NCBI GenBank assembly: GCA_031256445.1
Contig: JAIRQN010000106.1
Coordinates: 31,897 to 95,896 of the forward strand
Reading direction: 5' to 3'
Origin: Treponema sp.
GTDB lineage: Bacteria > Spirochaetota > Spirochaetia > Treponematales > Breznakiellaceae
DNA: 64,000 bases
The notes under the pieces were generated by a model. The model saw only the letters and a list, made by a program, of their open reading frames with translations. It was not told where the DNA came from and ran no database searches. Both the position numbers and the translations under genes were made by a program. Shown here piece by piece: positions 18,364 to 27,185 of this stretch. Position 1 is the stretch's first letter, and each line of letters starts with the position of its first letter.

Positions 18364-20166
18364 TTACTGGGTTTTTTTGGTGTCATCAGAATCCGCAGAT
18401 TCGGAATTTTTTGACTTAAGCACAGAACCCAGCGTATAAGTGGAATCTGAAGACCCTTCATTATCGTACCCCGTCATATAACGGGAGATTTCTTCTCTTT
18501 GCACTTTCTTTTGATAATCACGAATTGAAAAAGCGACTTTTTGCTTATCGCCCTGTATTTCATGAACAATCGCTCTGACCCTGTCTCCTGTCTTGTATTT
18601 TTTCAGGGCTTCATCGGGATCTTCTTCGCGGTTTTCGACAAGATTGGTCTTGTGAATAAGCCCTTCTATACCGCCCGGTATACGCAGGAATATTCCAAAA
18701 TCTGTTACAGAGGCAACCTCTCCTTCCACAGGAGAGCCGATCTTGTAGGTATCGCTGAAGTTCTTCCATGGATCTTCAGAGAGCTGCTTGATGCCCAGCT
18801 TTACATTTCTGTTCACGGTATCAACTGAAAGTACCATTACTTCAACTTCCTGCCCCTGCACAAGACCGCTTCCGGCATTTTTTGCTTTCCTTGTCCAGGA
18901 TATATCGTCAAGATGCAGGAAACCGTCAATACCCTCTTCCAGTTCGATAAAGGCGCCGGCATTCGTAATCTTGACGACTTTTCGCATAACCCTCGCGCCG
19001 ACAGGATATTTTTCCGCGATATTTTCCCACGGGTTATCCTGAACCTGTTTAAGACCGAGCGATACCCTGCCCGCCTGAAGATCGTAACCGAGGATCATAC
19101 ATTCAACAATATCATTGGGCTTTAAAAGATCCTGCGGTTTTTGAATTTTCTTTATCCATGAAAATTCAGAGATATGCGCAAGGCCCTCTATTCCTTCTTC
19201 CAGTTCAATAAACGCGCCGAAGTCCGTAAGTTTTGTTACTTTTCCTTTTACAATATCGTTAACGTGGTATTTTTCTTCAAAGTGTATCCAGGGATCATCT
19301 GTATAATGTTTCAGCGAAAGATTGATCCGTTTTTCCTGACGGTCTATGCGAATTACTTTTAAACGGATTTCCTGGCCCTTTTTTACAAAGTCTTTTGGGC
19401 GCGTAACATGGCCCCAGCTCATATCGTTGATGTGCAGAAGCCCGTCAAAACCTCCAAGATCGATAAACGCGCCGAATGATGTGAAACTCTTTACAACGCC
19501 GTTTATATCAGAGCCGATAGGCGTATTTTCAAAAAAATCGTTTCTCTTGCGCTCAAGTTCTTCTTCCATGCATTTGCGTCTGTTTACCACTATGTTTATC
19601 TTGCCGTCTGAATACAAACGCTCAACATAAACATTAATTTTCATATTAATAATTTTTTCAGGTTTATCCAGTTTTTGAATATCTGACTGACTGACCGGGA
19701 GAAAGGCATGCACTCCTGCGCCAAGATTAACATCAAAGCCGCCTTTAACCTGTTTCTCCACTATTCCTTCCACAGGATGTTTTTCCTGATGCGCCTGTCT
19801 TAAATTTTTCCAGAAGATCTTTGCGTCCGCTTTCTGTTTGGAAACAATTACCTCTCCGTGTTTATTTTCCTTTGCGATGAGAATTACAGGAACTCCATCG
19901 CCGATTTTCGGAATTTCTGTGAATTCAGAGATTGGAATTTTTCCTTCTGACTTGTAACCTACGTCAATAAATACCTGATCAGGGGTAACCTGGATTACTT
20001 TGCCTTCGACCAGCTGACCTTCTTCAAGCTGTTCAAGGGATTTAAGGTATTCTTCCTGTAATTGGGTTTGAATATTCTCTCCGTCTTTTACCGAACTAGT
20101 GTCCAGAGGGGAACCATTAACGGCATTCGCGCCAGAGGTTACCTTTTCCACTTCCATCTCTGCCAT
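18364..20166 (-). CDS. rpsA: 30S ribosomal protein S1
   Basis: S1 binds mRNA on the small ribosomal subunit and helps initiation on structured or weak-SD messages. The 600-residue protein has six S1/OB repeats, recognisable by recurring segments such as GAFIDLGGFDGLLHINDMSW, GAFIELEEGIEGLAHISEFSW and GAFIELEEGIDGFLHLDDISW. The N-terminus (about 1-45) and C-terminus (about 555-600) are polar and Ser/Asp-rich. The cmk-rpsA order is widespread in bacteria. The start is preceded by AAGGA at about 12 bases. Confidence 0.96.
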   Translation of the reverse strand: MAEMEVEKVTSGANAVNGSPLDTSSVKDGENIQTQLQEEYLKSLEQLEEGQLVEGKVIQVTPDQVFIDVGYKSEGKIPISEFTEIPKIGDGVPVILIAKENKHGEVIVSKQKADAKIFWKNLRQAHQEKHPVEGIVEKQVKGGFDVNLGAGVHAFLPVSQSDIQKLDKPEKIINMKINVYVERLYSDGKINIVVNRRKCMEEELERKRNDFFENTPIGSDINGVVKSFTSFGAFIDLGGFDGLLHINDMSWGHVTRPKDFVKKGQEIRLKVIRIDRQEKRINLSLKHYTDDPWIHFEEKYHVNDIVKGKVTKLTDFGAFIELEEGIEGLAHISEFSWIKKIQKPQDLLKPNDIVECMILGYDLQAGRVSLGLKQVQDNPWENIAEKYPVGARVMRKVVKITNAGAFIELEEGIDGFLHLDDISWTRKAKNAGSGLVQGQEVEVMVLSVDTVNRNVKLGIKQLSEDPWKNFSDTYKIGSPVEGEVASVTDFGIFLRIPGGIEGLIHKTNLVENREEDPDEALKKYKTGDRVRAIVHEIQGDKQKVAFSIRDYQKKVQREEISRYMTGYDNEGSSDSTYTLGSVLKSKNSESADSDDTKKTQ

Positions 20167-20180
20167 TTTCTTTTCTGTCC

Positions 20181-20819
20181 TTAATCATTAAACTTAATCT
20201 TATCTATTAATCTCTCATAAACTTGGATTATCGTCAAGTCCGATGTATCCAAATATTCCACAGTGTCCGCTATAATAAGACTTCCTTCAATTTTATTTTT
20301 ATCGATATTGTCACGCTGCATAATAGCTGTTTTTATTTCTTCAAGACTTAACTGCGAAACACCCTGATCAAAGCGCCTTTTTGCCCTTGCTTGCGGCGAA
20401 GCGTCCAGATAGAAACGGTGTTCAGCATCCGGGAAAACAACTGTGGTCATGTCTCTGCCTTCCACAACAATATCCTGATCTTTTGCCAGATTTCGGATTA
20501 AATCATTCACAATGTGCCTTACGGGCACGATAGCGGACAGCGGCGCGCTATGGCGGTCAATTTCATCTGTGTGAAGAAGTTCAGTTACATTGTTCCCGTC
20601 CAGGAAAACATCATCTTTTTTATACGATATGTTAATATTTTTCGCAAAATTGATTATTTTTTCACCATCATTGATATCGATCTTTGCCTGTAAACAGCCC
20701 AATGTTATAGCGCGGTATAATTTCCCGGAATTAATGTAAGTATAGTTCATTTTTTCCGCCAGTAATTTGGCTATTGTGCTTTTCCCCGAACCTGCCGGAC
20801 CGTCAATCGCTATTACCAT
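20181..20819 (-). CDS. cmk: Cytidylate kinase
   Basis: Cmk phosphorylates CMP/dCMP to the diphosphates in the cytosol. I choose ATG 20819 (giving MVIAIDGPAGSGKST) because GGAG lies 7 bases upstream and the P-loop then falls at residues 7-14 as in the family; an in-frame ATG 16 codons earlier only adds a non-conserved tail. Other family marks are the NSGKLYRAIT segment (residues about 31-40) and the VVEGRDMTTVVFPDAE segment about midway. Length (212) is normal. It precedes rpsA by 14 bases. Confidence 0.95.
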   Translation of the reverse strand: MVIAIDGPAGSGKSTIAKLLAEKMNYTYINSGKLYRAITLGCLQAKIDINDGEKIINFAKNINISYKKDDVFLDGNNVTELLHTDEIDRHSAPLSAIVPVRHIVNDLIRNLAKDQDIVVEGRDMTTVVFPDAEHRFYLDASPQARAKRRFDQGVSQLSLEEIKTAIMQRDNIDKNKIEGSLIIADTVEYLDTSDLTIIQVYERLIDKIKFND

Positions 20820-20881
20820 ATATTTTCTCCATAATTTTTTATACCATAAGGGCGCGGAAGGCGTCAAAGAGGTTTTCTATT

Positions 20882-21577
20882 TCATTGGATACAACCTAAA
20901 TCTGTAAGTTCTTTTTTGCTTAGCGGTCTTGAACGGCCTTCGGTGAGGTTTCCCAACAGTACATTTCCGATTCTTACCCTGCGAAGGACTGAAGCATGAA
21001 GATGAAAGTGGGAAAAAACACGGCGAATTTCACGATTCTTGCCTTCAACAAGGACTATCCTTATTGTCTTGCGTCCGGTTTTTTCCGCCGTTTTCGCTTT
21101 ATAAAAGACACCCTCAATTGTAATTCCGCTGTTAAATGCCTCTACAACAGTATCGGGAACAATGCCTGTCGCTTCTACAATGTACTCTTTTTCAAAACCC
21201 GAGCCCGGGTGTCCAAGACGGGCGGCGAAAGAGCCGTCATTTGTAAAAAAGATGAGGCCGCAGGACATGAAATCCAGCCGCCCGACATTATAAAGACGCC
21301 GGCCGGCCTGCGCGAGCAGGTCAAGCGCCAATGGGCGGCCCTGCGGATCGTTTGATGAGCAAATATACCCCGCAGGTTTATTAAGGGCAATGTACAGAAG
21401 CCGGTTTTCCGGTTTAACAGGGCTGCCGTCCAAAAGGACTATATCGCCTTCCTGGACTTTATATCCCTGGGCGGTGATTTTTTCTCCGTTTACTGATACT
21501 CTTCCCTGCGCTATTATTCCTTCCGCCGCCCGCCTTGAGGCAACTCCGGCGGAAGAAAGAAAAACCTGAAGCCTAAT
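20882..21577 (-). CDS. rluB: rRNA pseudouridine synthase (RluB/RsuA family), probable ATT start
   Basis: The enzyme isomerises a uridine in rRNA. An S4 RNA-binding domain (RLQVFLSSAGVASRRAAEG) begins at the second codon and the catalytic core contains GRLDFMSCGL with the nucleophilic Asp (about residue 102). The family normally starts right at the S4 domain. Here no ATG, GTG or TTG sits there; instead ATT at 21577-21575 overlaps the scpB stop (TATTAG) and is preceded by GGAGGGAG at about 9 bases. The in-frame alternatives are ATG 21619 or a TTG inside scpB, both giving odd extensions. I infer an ATT start; the family is certain, RluB versus another RsuA-type member is less so. Confidence 0.85.
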   Translation of the reverse strand: MRLQVFLSSAGVASRRAAEGIIAQGRVSVNGEKITAQGYKVQEGDIVLLDGSPVKPENRLLYIALNKPAGYICSSNDPQGRPLALDLLAQAGRRLYNVGRLDFMSCGLIFFTNDGSFAARLGHPGSGFEKEYIVEATGIVPDTVVEAFNSGITIEGVFYKAKTAEKTGRKTIRIVLVEGKNREIRRVFSHFHLHASVLRRVRIGNVLLGNLTEGRSRPLSKKELTDLGCIQ

Positions 21578-22127
21578 ATTTCTCTCCCTCCAGTTCAAAC
21601 TTTTCAATATCCATTTCACCGAGTTTTGGAAGGTCGGCTATTGAGTTAAGGTTGAACACTTTAAGGAATTCTTTTGTGGTTCCGTACATGACAGGCCGGC
21701 CGGGTATATCCTTCTTTCCTGCTTCGCGGACAAGTTCTTTTTCAAGGAGGAGCCTTATCATATTATCAGCGGATACTCCGCGGATTTTTTCTATTTCCGC
21801 GCGAGTTACAGGCTGCGAATACGCGACAATCGCGAGGGTTTCCATGGCAGCCCGTGAAATTTTTCCTTCGGTCTTTCTGCCGTAGCGGCTTTTCAGGTTT
21901 TCCCAATATTCATGTTTAGCCGAGATCATTATTCCGCCGCCAATGCCGGAAAGTTCAAGGCCGCAGTTTTTTTCCGCGTAACGTTCCCTTAAATTCTCAA
22001 GAGCCGCCATTACTGTTTCTTTGGAAAGCCCGCATATGCGGGAGATGCTGCCTTCGTCAAGAGGTTCGCCTTCCATGTATAAAACCGCTTCCACAAGCGC
22101 GGTTTCCTTGTCTAAATTATCAGTCAC
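21573..22127 (-). CDS. scpB: Segregation and condensation protein B
   Basis: ScpB forms, with ScpA, the non-SMC part of the condensin complex that compacts chromosomes. The 184-residue protein holds two winged-helix domains; KISRAAMETLAIVAYSQPVT (about 88-107) followed by EIEKIRGV is the diagnostic segment. Translation starts at GTG 22127, sharing GTGA with the scpA stop, so the two are coupled. The last codons carry the ribosome site for rluB. Confidence 0.96.
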   Translation of the reverse strand: MTDNLDKETALVEAVLYMEGEPLDEGSISRICGLSKETVMAALENLRERYAEKNCGLELSGIGGGIMISAKHEYWENLKSRYGRKTEGKISRAAMETLAIVAYSQPVTRAEIEKIRGVSADNMIRLLLEKELVREAGKKDIPGRPVMYGTTKEFLKVFNLNSIADLPKLGEMDIEKFELEGEKY

Positions 22128-22885
22128 AATAACTCCTGTTCTGCGGCCTGTGATTCCTGACCTCTGATTAAAATATCACCAAACAGTCTGTTTTGATAGA
22201 GCACTATCATGCGCATTTTCGCGGCTTCCAGCACGGCGAGAAAAGCGCATACAATATCCATCGCGCCGGATCGGACAATAAGATCGGTAAACCGGCACTC
22301 CCCGCGGTTTTCCAGCAATTCAGAAAGCAATGTTGTTTTTTCGTTTACTGTAATTTCTTCATAAAGATCGATAATGCGTTCCGCGGACATGTTTACCGTC
22401 AGGGTGGAAAAGGTTTTTAACAAATCCCATATATCAACCTTTTCCCACATATCGTCGTCGGCAAATGGAAGATTATGCTGAAGCCTGCGCCGCTCTATTA
22501 TCCAGTCGTTTTCTTTTTCTTTCTCTTCCATCAGCTCTGAAAGTTTTTTATATTTTTGATATTCAATAAGACGCTCAACAAGTTCCGCTCTTGGGTCTTC
22601 ATTGTCAAAATCATCGTCCATTTCCACAGGCAGCAGGGTGCGGCTTTTTATATAGAGCAATGCCGCCGCCATTGTGTGAAAAGCGGTAAGATCATCCAGA
22701 TCCATGGTTTCGGCCTGACACAGATACCCGATGTACTGTTCTGTTATCTGCGCTATCGGAATGTCATAAATATTTACTTCGTTTTTCCGGATCATGTAGA
22801 GCAGCAGATCCAGAGGCCCTTCAAATTCGCTCAGTTTAAAACTGCGCCGCGCATCAATACGCGCTGTTTCTGTTTTTACTTCCAT
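22124..22885 (-). CDS. scpA: Segregation and condensation protein A (kleisin)
   Basis: ScpA is the kleisin bridging SMC heads. The N-terminus shows the diagnostic FEGPLDLLLYMIRKNEVNIYDIPIAQITEQY (about 20-50, read here as consecutive short motifs), followed by a helical middle and a C-terminal winged helix (about 180-240). Length (253) is normal. It lies 27 bases after the CsgG-like gene and overlaps scpB by 4 bases. Confidence 0.96.
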   Translation of the reverse strand: MEVKTETARIDARRSFKLSEFEGPLDLLLYMIRKNEVNIYDIPIAQITEQYIGYLCQAETMDLDDLTAFHTMAAALLYIKSRTLLPVEMDDDFDNEDPRAELVERLIEYQKYKKLSELMEEKEKENDWIIERRRLQHNLPFADDDMWEKVDIWDLLKTFSTLTVNMSAERIIDLYEEITVNEKTTLLSELLENRGECRFTDLIVRSGAMDIVCAFLAVLEAAKMRMIVLYQNRLFGDILIRGQESQAAEQELL

Positions 22886-22911
22886 TCTTTAATATATACA
22901 TGATCAGGTAA

Positions 22912-24072
22912 TTAATCATTCCACCACATTGATATGCCAAGACATACCGAATTTGTATAGATGTTGTCCTTATAGAAAGAACCGCGGTATTTTAAACTCA
23001 GCGCATTTTTGCCGAAAATATGAAGCTCCACGCCTGCGTCAAAAGACAGCGTAAACCAGTCATTGAATACTCCGGACAGATAGCCGAATTTTCCAAAATC
23101 CAACAGTATGTCCGAATATACCCTGATGGTTTTATTGGCAGGCCAAACAATACCGATAACAGGAGAAACAACCCAGTTAAACGCGTTTCCTTCGTCTTGC
23201 GAAAATTTAAAGCCATCGTCATCAAAAACACCAAGAGCGCCGATTCTTCCTGATACTCCTGTTGTCAAAAATGGCAGCAGCGGAATATACAGCTCCGCCT
23301 CAATGCCGCCGCCGGCGGTTTCATTGGGAGACATTTGAGCGTATAAACCCGCGCCAACATATGATCTTTCCGCGTATTTGCCTCTTTCGGATTTGATTTT
23401 TTCAACAGTGCCGCTTGCTTTTTTTGATCTTTCCGCCTGCGCCGTTTTTCTTTCCTGTTTTTTCTGGGCCTGTGTTGTTGCCCGGGAAGCCTGAGTCGCT
23501 TCTTTTTCGCGTTTCTGTTCAGCCAGTTCCGCTTCTTTCCTGAGTTTTTGCAGTTCCTGTTTGCCTTCGGCAGTCAGCTCAATTCCCAACCCGTTCAAAA
23601 GATATTCGGTCGCTTCAAACAATAATGCGGAAAGGGCGCCCTCTTTCAAAAAAGTCACCTTGCGTATGCCTTCGCTTGAGTCTGTTATTGATAACTGAAT
23701 TCTGTATCTGTTAGCTGAAATATTCTGAATTGTGCCGAAAAGAAAATACTGCGCGTTTGCAAGAGCGCCGATTTTTATGTAGTCTTCGTCGCTGTATCTT
23801 CCGCTCACGGCGATATCCTGTTCGGAGATTATTTTATCAATATGCTGCTGTTCAATCAGTCTGACGGCGGAAAACTTGTTAAAATTACTTTTTAGCAAAC
23901 CCTGAATGTATACAAGTTGATCCTTTGGTATATCTCCGTGAGGCTGCGGTTCATAAATGGCTATGCTGATATTCTTTCCGCCGTCTCCGGAAAAATAATC
24001 AACCGAAAAACATGGGGAAAGTACAATAAATGTTAAAAAAACGGCTATGCCCAGCCTGATAAATATTTTCAT
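22912..24072 (-). CDS. CsgG-like domain fused to a C-terminal outer-membrane-barrel-like region
   Basis: A signal peptide (cut near CFS-VDYF, about residue 23) leads to a domain resembling CsgG/TolB-N-type proteins: ISIAIYEPQ, a stretch QGLLKSNFNKFSAVRLIEQQHIDKII, then GALANAQYFLFGTIQNISANRYRIQLSITD (about 36-150). A Lys/Glu/Ala/Gln-rich coiled linker (about 178-235) follows. The C-terminal 150 residues have alternating glycine/aromatic strands (YVGAGLYAQMSP, GVSGRIGALGVF, LSLKYRGSFY) ending in a Trp-rich tail, like a small beta barrel. The role is unknown. It has its own promoter with almost no leader and lies between recA and scpA. Confidence 0.7.
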   Translation of the reverse strand: MKIFIRLGIAVFLTFIVLSPCFSVDYFSGDGGKNISIAIYEPQPHGDIPKDQLVYIQGLLKSNFNKFSAVRLIEQQHIDKIISEQDIAVSGRYSDEDYIKIGALANAQYFLFGTIQNISANRYRIQLSITDSSEGIRKVTFLKEGALSALLFEATEYLLNGLGIELTAEGKQELQKLRKEAELAEQKREKEATQASRATTQAQKKQERKTAQAERSKKASGTVEKIKSERGKYAERSYVGAGLYAQMSPNETAGGGIEAELYIPLLPFLTTGVSGRIGALGVFDDDGFKFSQDEGNAFNWVVSPVIGIVWPANKTIRVYSDILLDFGKFGYLSGVFNDWFTLSFDAGVELHIFGKNALSLKYRGSFYKDNIYTNSVCLGISMWWND

Positions 24073-24077
24073 ACTGG

Positions 24078-24107
24078 AATTTATCCATTATTTTATAAAA
24101 AAGTCAA
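24078..24107 (-). promoter_or_regulatory. Promoter of the CsgG-like gene, leaderless spacing
   Basis: Minus-strand TTGACT (24107-24102), an 18-base spacer and TAAATT (24083-24078) end only 5 bases before the ATG at 24072. No Shine-Dalgarno lies in between. The spacer length and -10 hexamer are identical to those of the promoter at 6225-6254. Confidence 0.6.
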
Positions 24108-24140
24108 GCATGAGGGCGCTGTCTTATAAGCCGTATTCTT

Positions 24141-24195
24141 CCACGGAGGCAGCGGAGTCCCTGATAAGTAACCCTTTACTCCGCGCCTTCTGTGG
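24141..24195 (-). terminator. Long hairpin just after recA
   Basis: Arms 24141-24158 and 24178-24195 are near-complementary (CCACGGAGGCAGCGGAGT against the complement of CCACAGAAGGCGCGGAGT, small bulges). It begins 8 bases beyond the recA stop. There is no T-run after it in the recA direction, so it may stabilise a 3' end or stop transcription with Rho rather than act as a canonical intrinsic terminator. Confidence 0.5.
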
Positions 24196-24202
24196 TTTTT
24201 AT

Positions 24203-25420
24203 TTAATCACTGGTTTTTCTGGGCCTGCCGCGGGACGCGTGAGCTGTCTCATATTCAGGCGCGCTTTCGGCAACTGCTTCGGCAGGTATATTTACACTAA
24301 CGGCCGTTTTAGCCGCCGCTTTTTGCTCCGCAGAAGCTGTCTTTGCCTGCGCGGGAGATTTAGGCGGGAACTCCCTGCCGGGGAATATTTGAGCGCGCAA
24401 TTTGGTTTCCAGTTCCCGGACAAAATCGGGATTTTGCTCAAGAAATTCACGGGTATTCTCCCTGCCCTGCCCTATTTTTTCTTCTTTATAGGAATACCAT
24501 GCCCCGCTCTTTTTTATTAATTCGTATTTTACAGCGCAGTCCAATAAACTGCCAATTGCGGATATTCCCTTACCGAACATCAGTTCGATTTCCGTTTTTC
24601 TGAAAGGGGGCGCTACTTTGTTCTTTACAACCTTAACGCGAACTCTGTTGCCAATCGCGTCCGCGTCTTTGCTCACTTCGATTGTTTCGGTTTTGCGCAC
24701 CTCCAGCCGTAAAGATGAATAGAATTTTAACGCGTTGCCGCCTGTTGTTGTTTCGGGATTCCCGAAGAAAACGCCGATTTTCATGCGAATCTGGTTGATA
24801 AATATCAGAATTGTACGCGATTTGCCTATTGTGGCGGTAAGTTTTCGCAGAGCCTGGCTCATAAGACGCGCCTGCGCGCCCATTTGAGCGTCTCCCATCT
24901 CGCCTTCAATCTCCGCCTGCGGAGTAAGAGCCGCGACAGAGTCGACAACGATGACATCCACCGCGCCTGAACGGACAAGACTTTCGGTTATCTCCATTGC
25001 CTGTTCGCCGTTATCCGGCTGAGAGACCCACAACTCGTCGATATTTACCCCAAGGTTCCTGGCGTAAACAGGGTCCAGGGCATGCTCGGCGTCCACAAAG
25101 GCGGCGTTTCCGCCCAATTTCTGGGCTTCCGCTATCGCATGGAGCGCAAGCGTGGTTTTACCGGAAGATTCAGGGCCGTATATCTCGATGATACGCCCTC
25201 TTGGATATCCGCCGATTCCAAGAGCTTCGTCCAATAGAATTGAACCTGATGGTATCACTTCGATACCGGCGGCCGCATTATGAGCCCCCAGCTTGATTAA
25301 TGATCCCGCGCCAAATTGCTTTTCAATCTGAAGACGGGCCGCTTCCAGGGCTTTCGCTTTTTCCTCGCTTGACGCGTTAGGATTGCCTCTGGTCTTTTCT
25401 GAATCACTTGATTTTGCCAT
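24203..25420 (-). CDS. recA: Recombinase RecA
   Basis: RecA drives homologous pairing and the SOS response. The core is complete: Walker [10 protein letters not shown] (about 80-88), [11 protein letters not shown], the L1/L2 loop regions including [10 protein letters not shown], and the [17 protein letters not shown] segment. At 405 residues it is longer than E. coli RecA (353) because of a C-terminal Ala/Lys/Glu-rich tail (about 345-405). The start has a strong GGGGGAGGAG site. A possible weak promoter (TGGCAA-N17-TAATAT) lies upstream; I found no clear SOS box by eye. The gene is transcribed away from prs. Confidence 0.98.
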   Translation of the reverse strand: MAKSSDSEKTRGNPNASSEEKAKALEAARLQIEKQFGAGSLIKLGAHNAAAGIEVIPSGSILLDEALGIGGYPRGRIIEIYGPESSGKTTLALHAIAEAQKLGGNAAFVDAEHALDPVYARNLGVNIDELWVSQPDNGEQAMEITESLVRSGAVDVIVVDSVAALTPQAEIEGEMGDAQMGAQARLMSQALRKLTATIGKSRTILIFINQIRMKIGVFFGNPETTTGGNALKFYSSLRLEVRKTETIEVSKDADAIGNRVRVKVVKNKVAPPFRKTEIELMFGKGISAIGSLLDCAVKYELIKKSGAWYSYKEEKIGQGRENTREFLEQNPDFVRELETKLRAQIFPGREFPPKSPAQAKTASAEQKAAAKTAVSVNIPAEAVAESAPEYETAHASRGRPRKTSD

Positions 25421-25581
25421 AAATATCTCCTCCCCCTATATTTGGCGCGTATATGCATGGCGCTTTGATTTATTGAAAAAATATTATCACAAACCAAAAA
25501 TAATTGCCAGTGATTACTACATGTTTGTCAAGTAATACAACATGGTTGCATTTTTCTTTTTTTTTATCAATACTGAGTATT

Positions 25582-26673
25582 ATGAATGATTTTGTTGTCT
25601 GCGCCACAAGATCGATGCATGCTTACACCTCTGAGGTAATTTCGTGCCTGTCAAAATACTCAAATTTTTCAGAAATGACGGAACAGATAAACGGCATTGA
25701 TTTGCTTAAGACGAACATTTTTGCCAACGGGGAAATGGAAGTATCTGTCAATTCGTCCATACGGGGAAAGGATGTAGTTGTCTTTTCCTCCAGCGCGCGT
25801 AATGAAGCGGGAATCAACGTGGAAGAAGCGAAGATAGAGCTTTACCATACCATTGACGCTCTTATCCGTTGTCAGGCCGGGAACATCATTGTTTTTGAGC
25901 CTTTTATTTCCTGTTCACGTTCAGATCGCACTACTAACCGCAGTTCTGTCGGCTTATGGGTTCATTTAAAGACTCTCTCCAGCCTTGGCGCAAGCCACAT
26001 TGTCACTTTTCAGCTTCATTCCGATAAATCAAAGACCATGCTTGATCCTACGCTCTGCGCGATTGACGATATCCCTGTTTTGGGTCTTTTAAAACGTTAT
26101 CTATGCGATACATATATTAAAAGCAAAGAGAAACTGGAACAGGAAGTGATTCCCAATTGGGCTTTTTGTTCCGTAGACGCCGGCGGAGAGAAACTTGCCC
26201 GCGTTTTTGCCAATGCTTTCAGCGCTCCCCTTGTTGTGGCGCACAAGCAGCGCGATTATTCTAAACCAAATACAATAGAGTCCATTAACATTCTTTCCGC
26301 GGATCCCCTGGAAGGCAAGAGTCTCTGGATAGTGGATGACATGATAGATACCGCGGGTTCTGTGGATAAACTAATACGCGCCCTTACACCGCTTAAGCCG
26401 AAGAATATCAACATAATCGCCGTTCATGCGCTTTTTTCTCCGCCGGCGGCGGAGAAATTTCAATCTCTCATTAGCGAAGGTCTTTTACAGCATATTATTG
26501 TTTCAGATACCGTATACTGTTCCAATCTTTCGCGGCAAATTCAAAATCTGGAAATTGTCAATTCAGCCGAACACGCTTCCAAGATAATAAAAGCCATCAT
26601 CAACAACGAATCGATGAGCAAGCTTCTGCGGCCGTTTAACGCCGGGATCTATCTGCAGTCAATGAATAATTAG
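25582..26673 (+). CDS. prs: Ribose-phosphate pyrophosphokinase (PRPP synthase), divergent type
   Basis: The enzyme makes PRPP from ribose-5-phosphate and ATP for nucleotide and amino-acid synthesis. I choose ATG 25582; the in-frame ATG-less extension to 25504 encodes a non-conserved hydrophobic stretch. The PRPP-binding loop LWIVDDMIDTAGS is clear, as are FANGEMEV (ribose site) and SRSDR (the RxDR loop). It is longer (363) than the usual 310-320 residues, and the normally invariant DLHA segment reads QLHS, so this is a divergent subgroup. The C-terminal tail QSMNN is coded by AT-rich sequence like other insertions in this window. It lies 23 bases before dtd. Confidence 0.9.
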   Translation: MNDFVVCATRSMHAYTSEVISCLSKYSNFSEMTEQINGIDLLKTNIFANGEMEVSVNSSIRGKDVVVFSSSARNEAGINVEEAKIELYHTIDALIRCQAGNIIVFEPFISCSRSDRTTNRSSVGLWVHLKTLSSLGASHIVTFQLHSDKSKTMLDPTLCAIDDIPVLGLLKRYLCDTYIKSKEKLEQEVIPNWAFCSVDAGGEKLARVFANAFSAPLVVAHKQRDYSKPNTIESINILSADPLEGKSLWIVDDMIDTAGSVDKLIRALTPLKPKNINIIAVHALFSPPAAEKFQSLISEGLLQHIIVSDTVYCSNLSRQIQNLEIVNSAEHASKIIKAIINNESMSKLLRPFNAGIYLQSMNN

Positions 26674-26696
26674 CAGTTAGCCAGTCAGGAGAAGGG

Positions 26697-27158
26697 ATGA
26701 AGGCGGTTATTCAGCGGGTGACGGACGCTTCCGTGAGCGTTGACAATATTGTAAAAGGATCGATCAAGTCCGGACTTTTGGTTTACCTGGGCGTTGCACA
26801 TAACGACAGTGAAAAAGACGCCTGCTGGCTTGCTGAAAAAACCGTAAACCTTAGAATTTTTAACGATACTGAAGGAAAAATGAATCTGTCGCTTAGGGAA
26901 ATAATTGCCGCAGGAGAGCCTGCGGGTATTCTTTCAATTTCGCAGTTTACGCTGCTGGCGGACGCGCGCAAGGGCAGGCGGCCTTCATGGAACGGCGCGG
27001 CATTGCCGCAAACAGCGAAAAAGCTCTACGAATATTTCAATAATAAAATTAAAGAGCAGGAAATAATCTGCGAAAGCGGAGAATTTCAGGCGCACATGAA
27101 AGTAACATATACAAATGACGGCCCTGTTACGATTTTACTTGACAGTAAAGAAATTTAA
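26697..27158 (+). CDS. dtd: D-aminoacyl-tRNA deacylase
   Basis: Dtd removes D-amino acids (and glycine from tRNA-Ala) mischarged on tRNAs. Length of 153 is normal. Key motifs are present: MKAVIQRVTDASVSV at the N-terminus, the SQFTLLAD segment with ARKGRRPSW following, and the C-terminal cross-subunit GPVTILLDS (family usually NxGPVT; here NDGPVT). A GGAGAAGGG ribosome site precedes ATG 26697. It is probably co-transcribed with prs and converges on the next minus-strand gene. Confidence 0.96.
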   Translation: MKAVIQRVTDASVSVDNIVKGSIKSGLLVYLGVAHNDSEKDACWLAEKTVNLRIFNDTEGKMNLSLREIIAAGEPAGILSISQFTLLADARKGRRPSWNGAALPQTAKKLYEYFNNKIKEQEIICESGEFQAHMKVTYTNDGPVTILLDSKEI

Positions 27159-27185
27159 CGCAAATTAACTCTTTTTTACCCGTTT

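Noticed and set aside
20820-20867. Upstream extension of Cmk
   Set aside because: The added 16 residues are not family-like, and the GGAG site fits ATG 20819.
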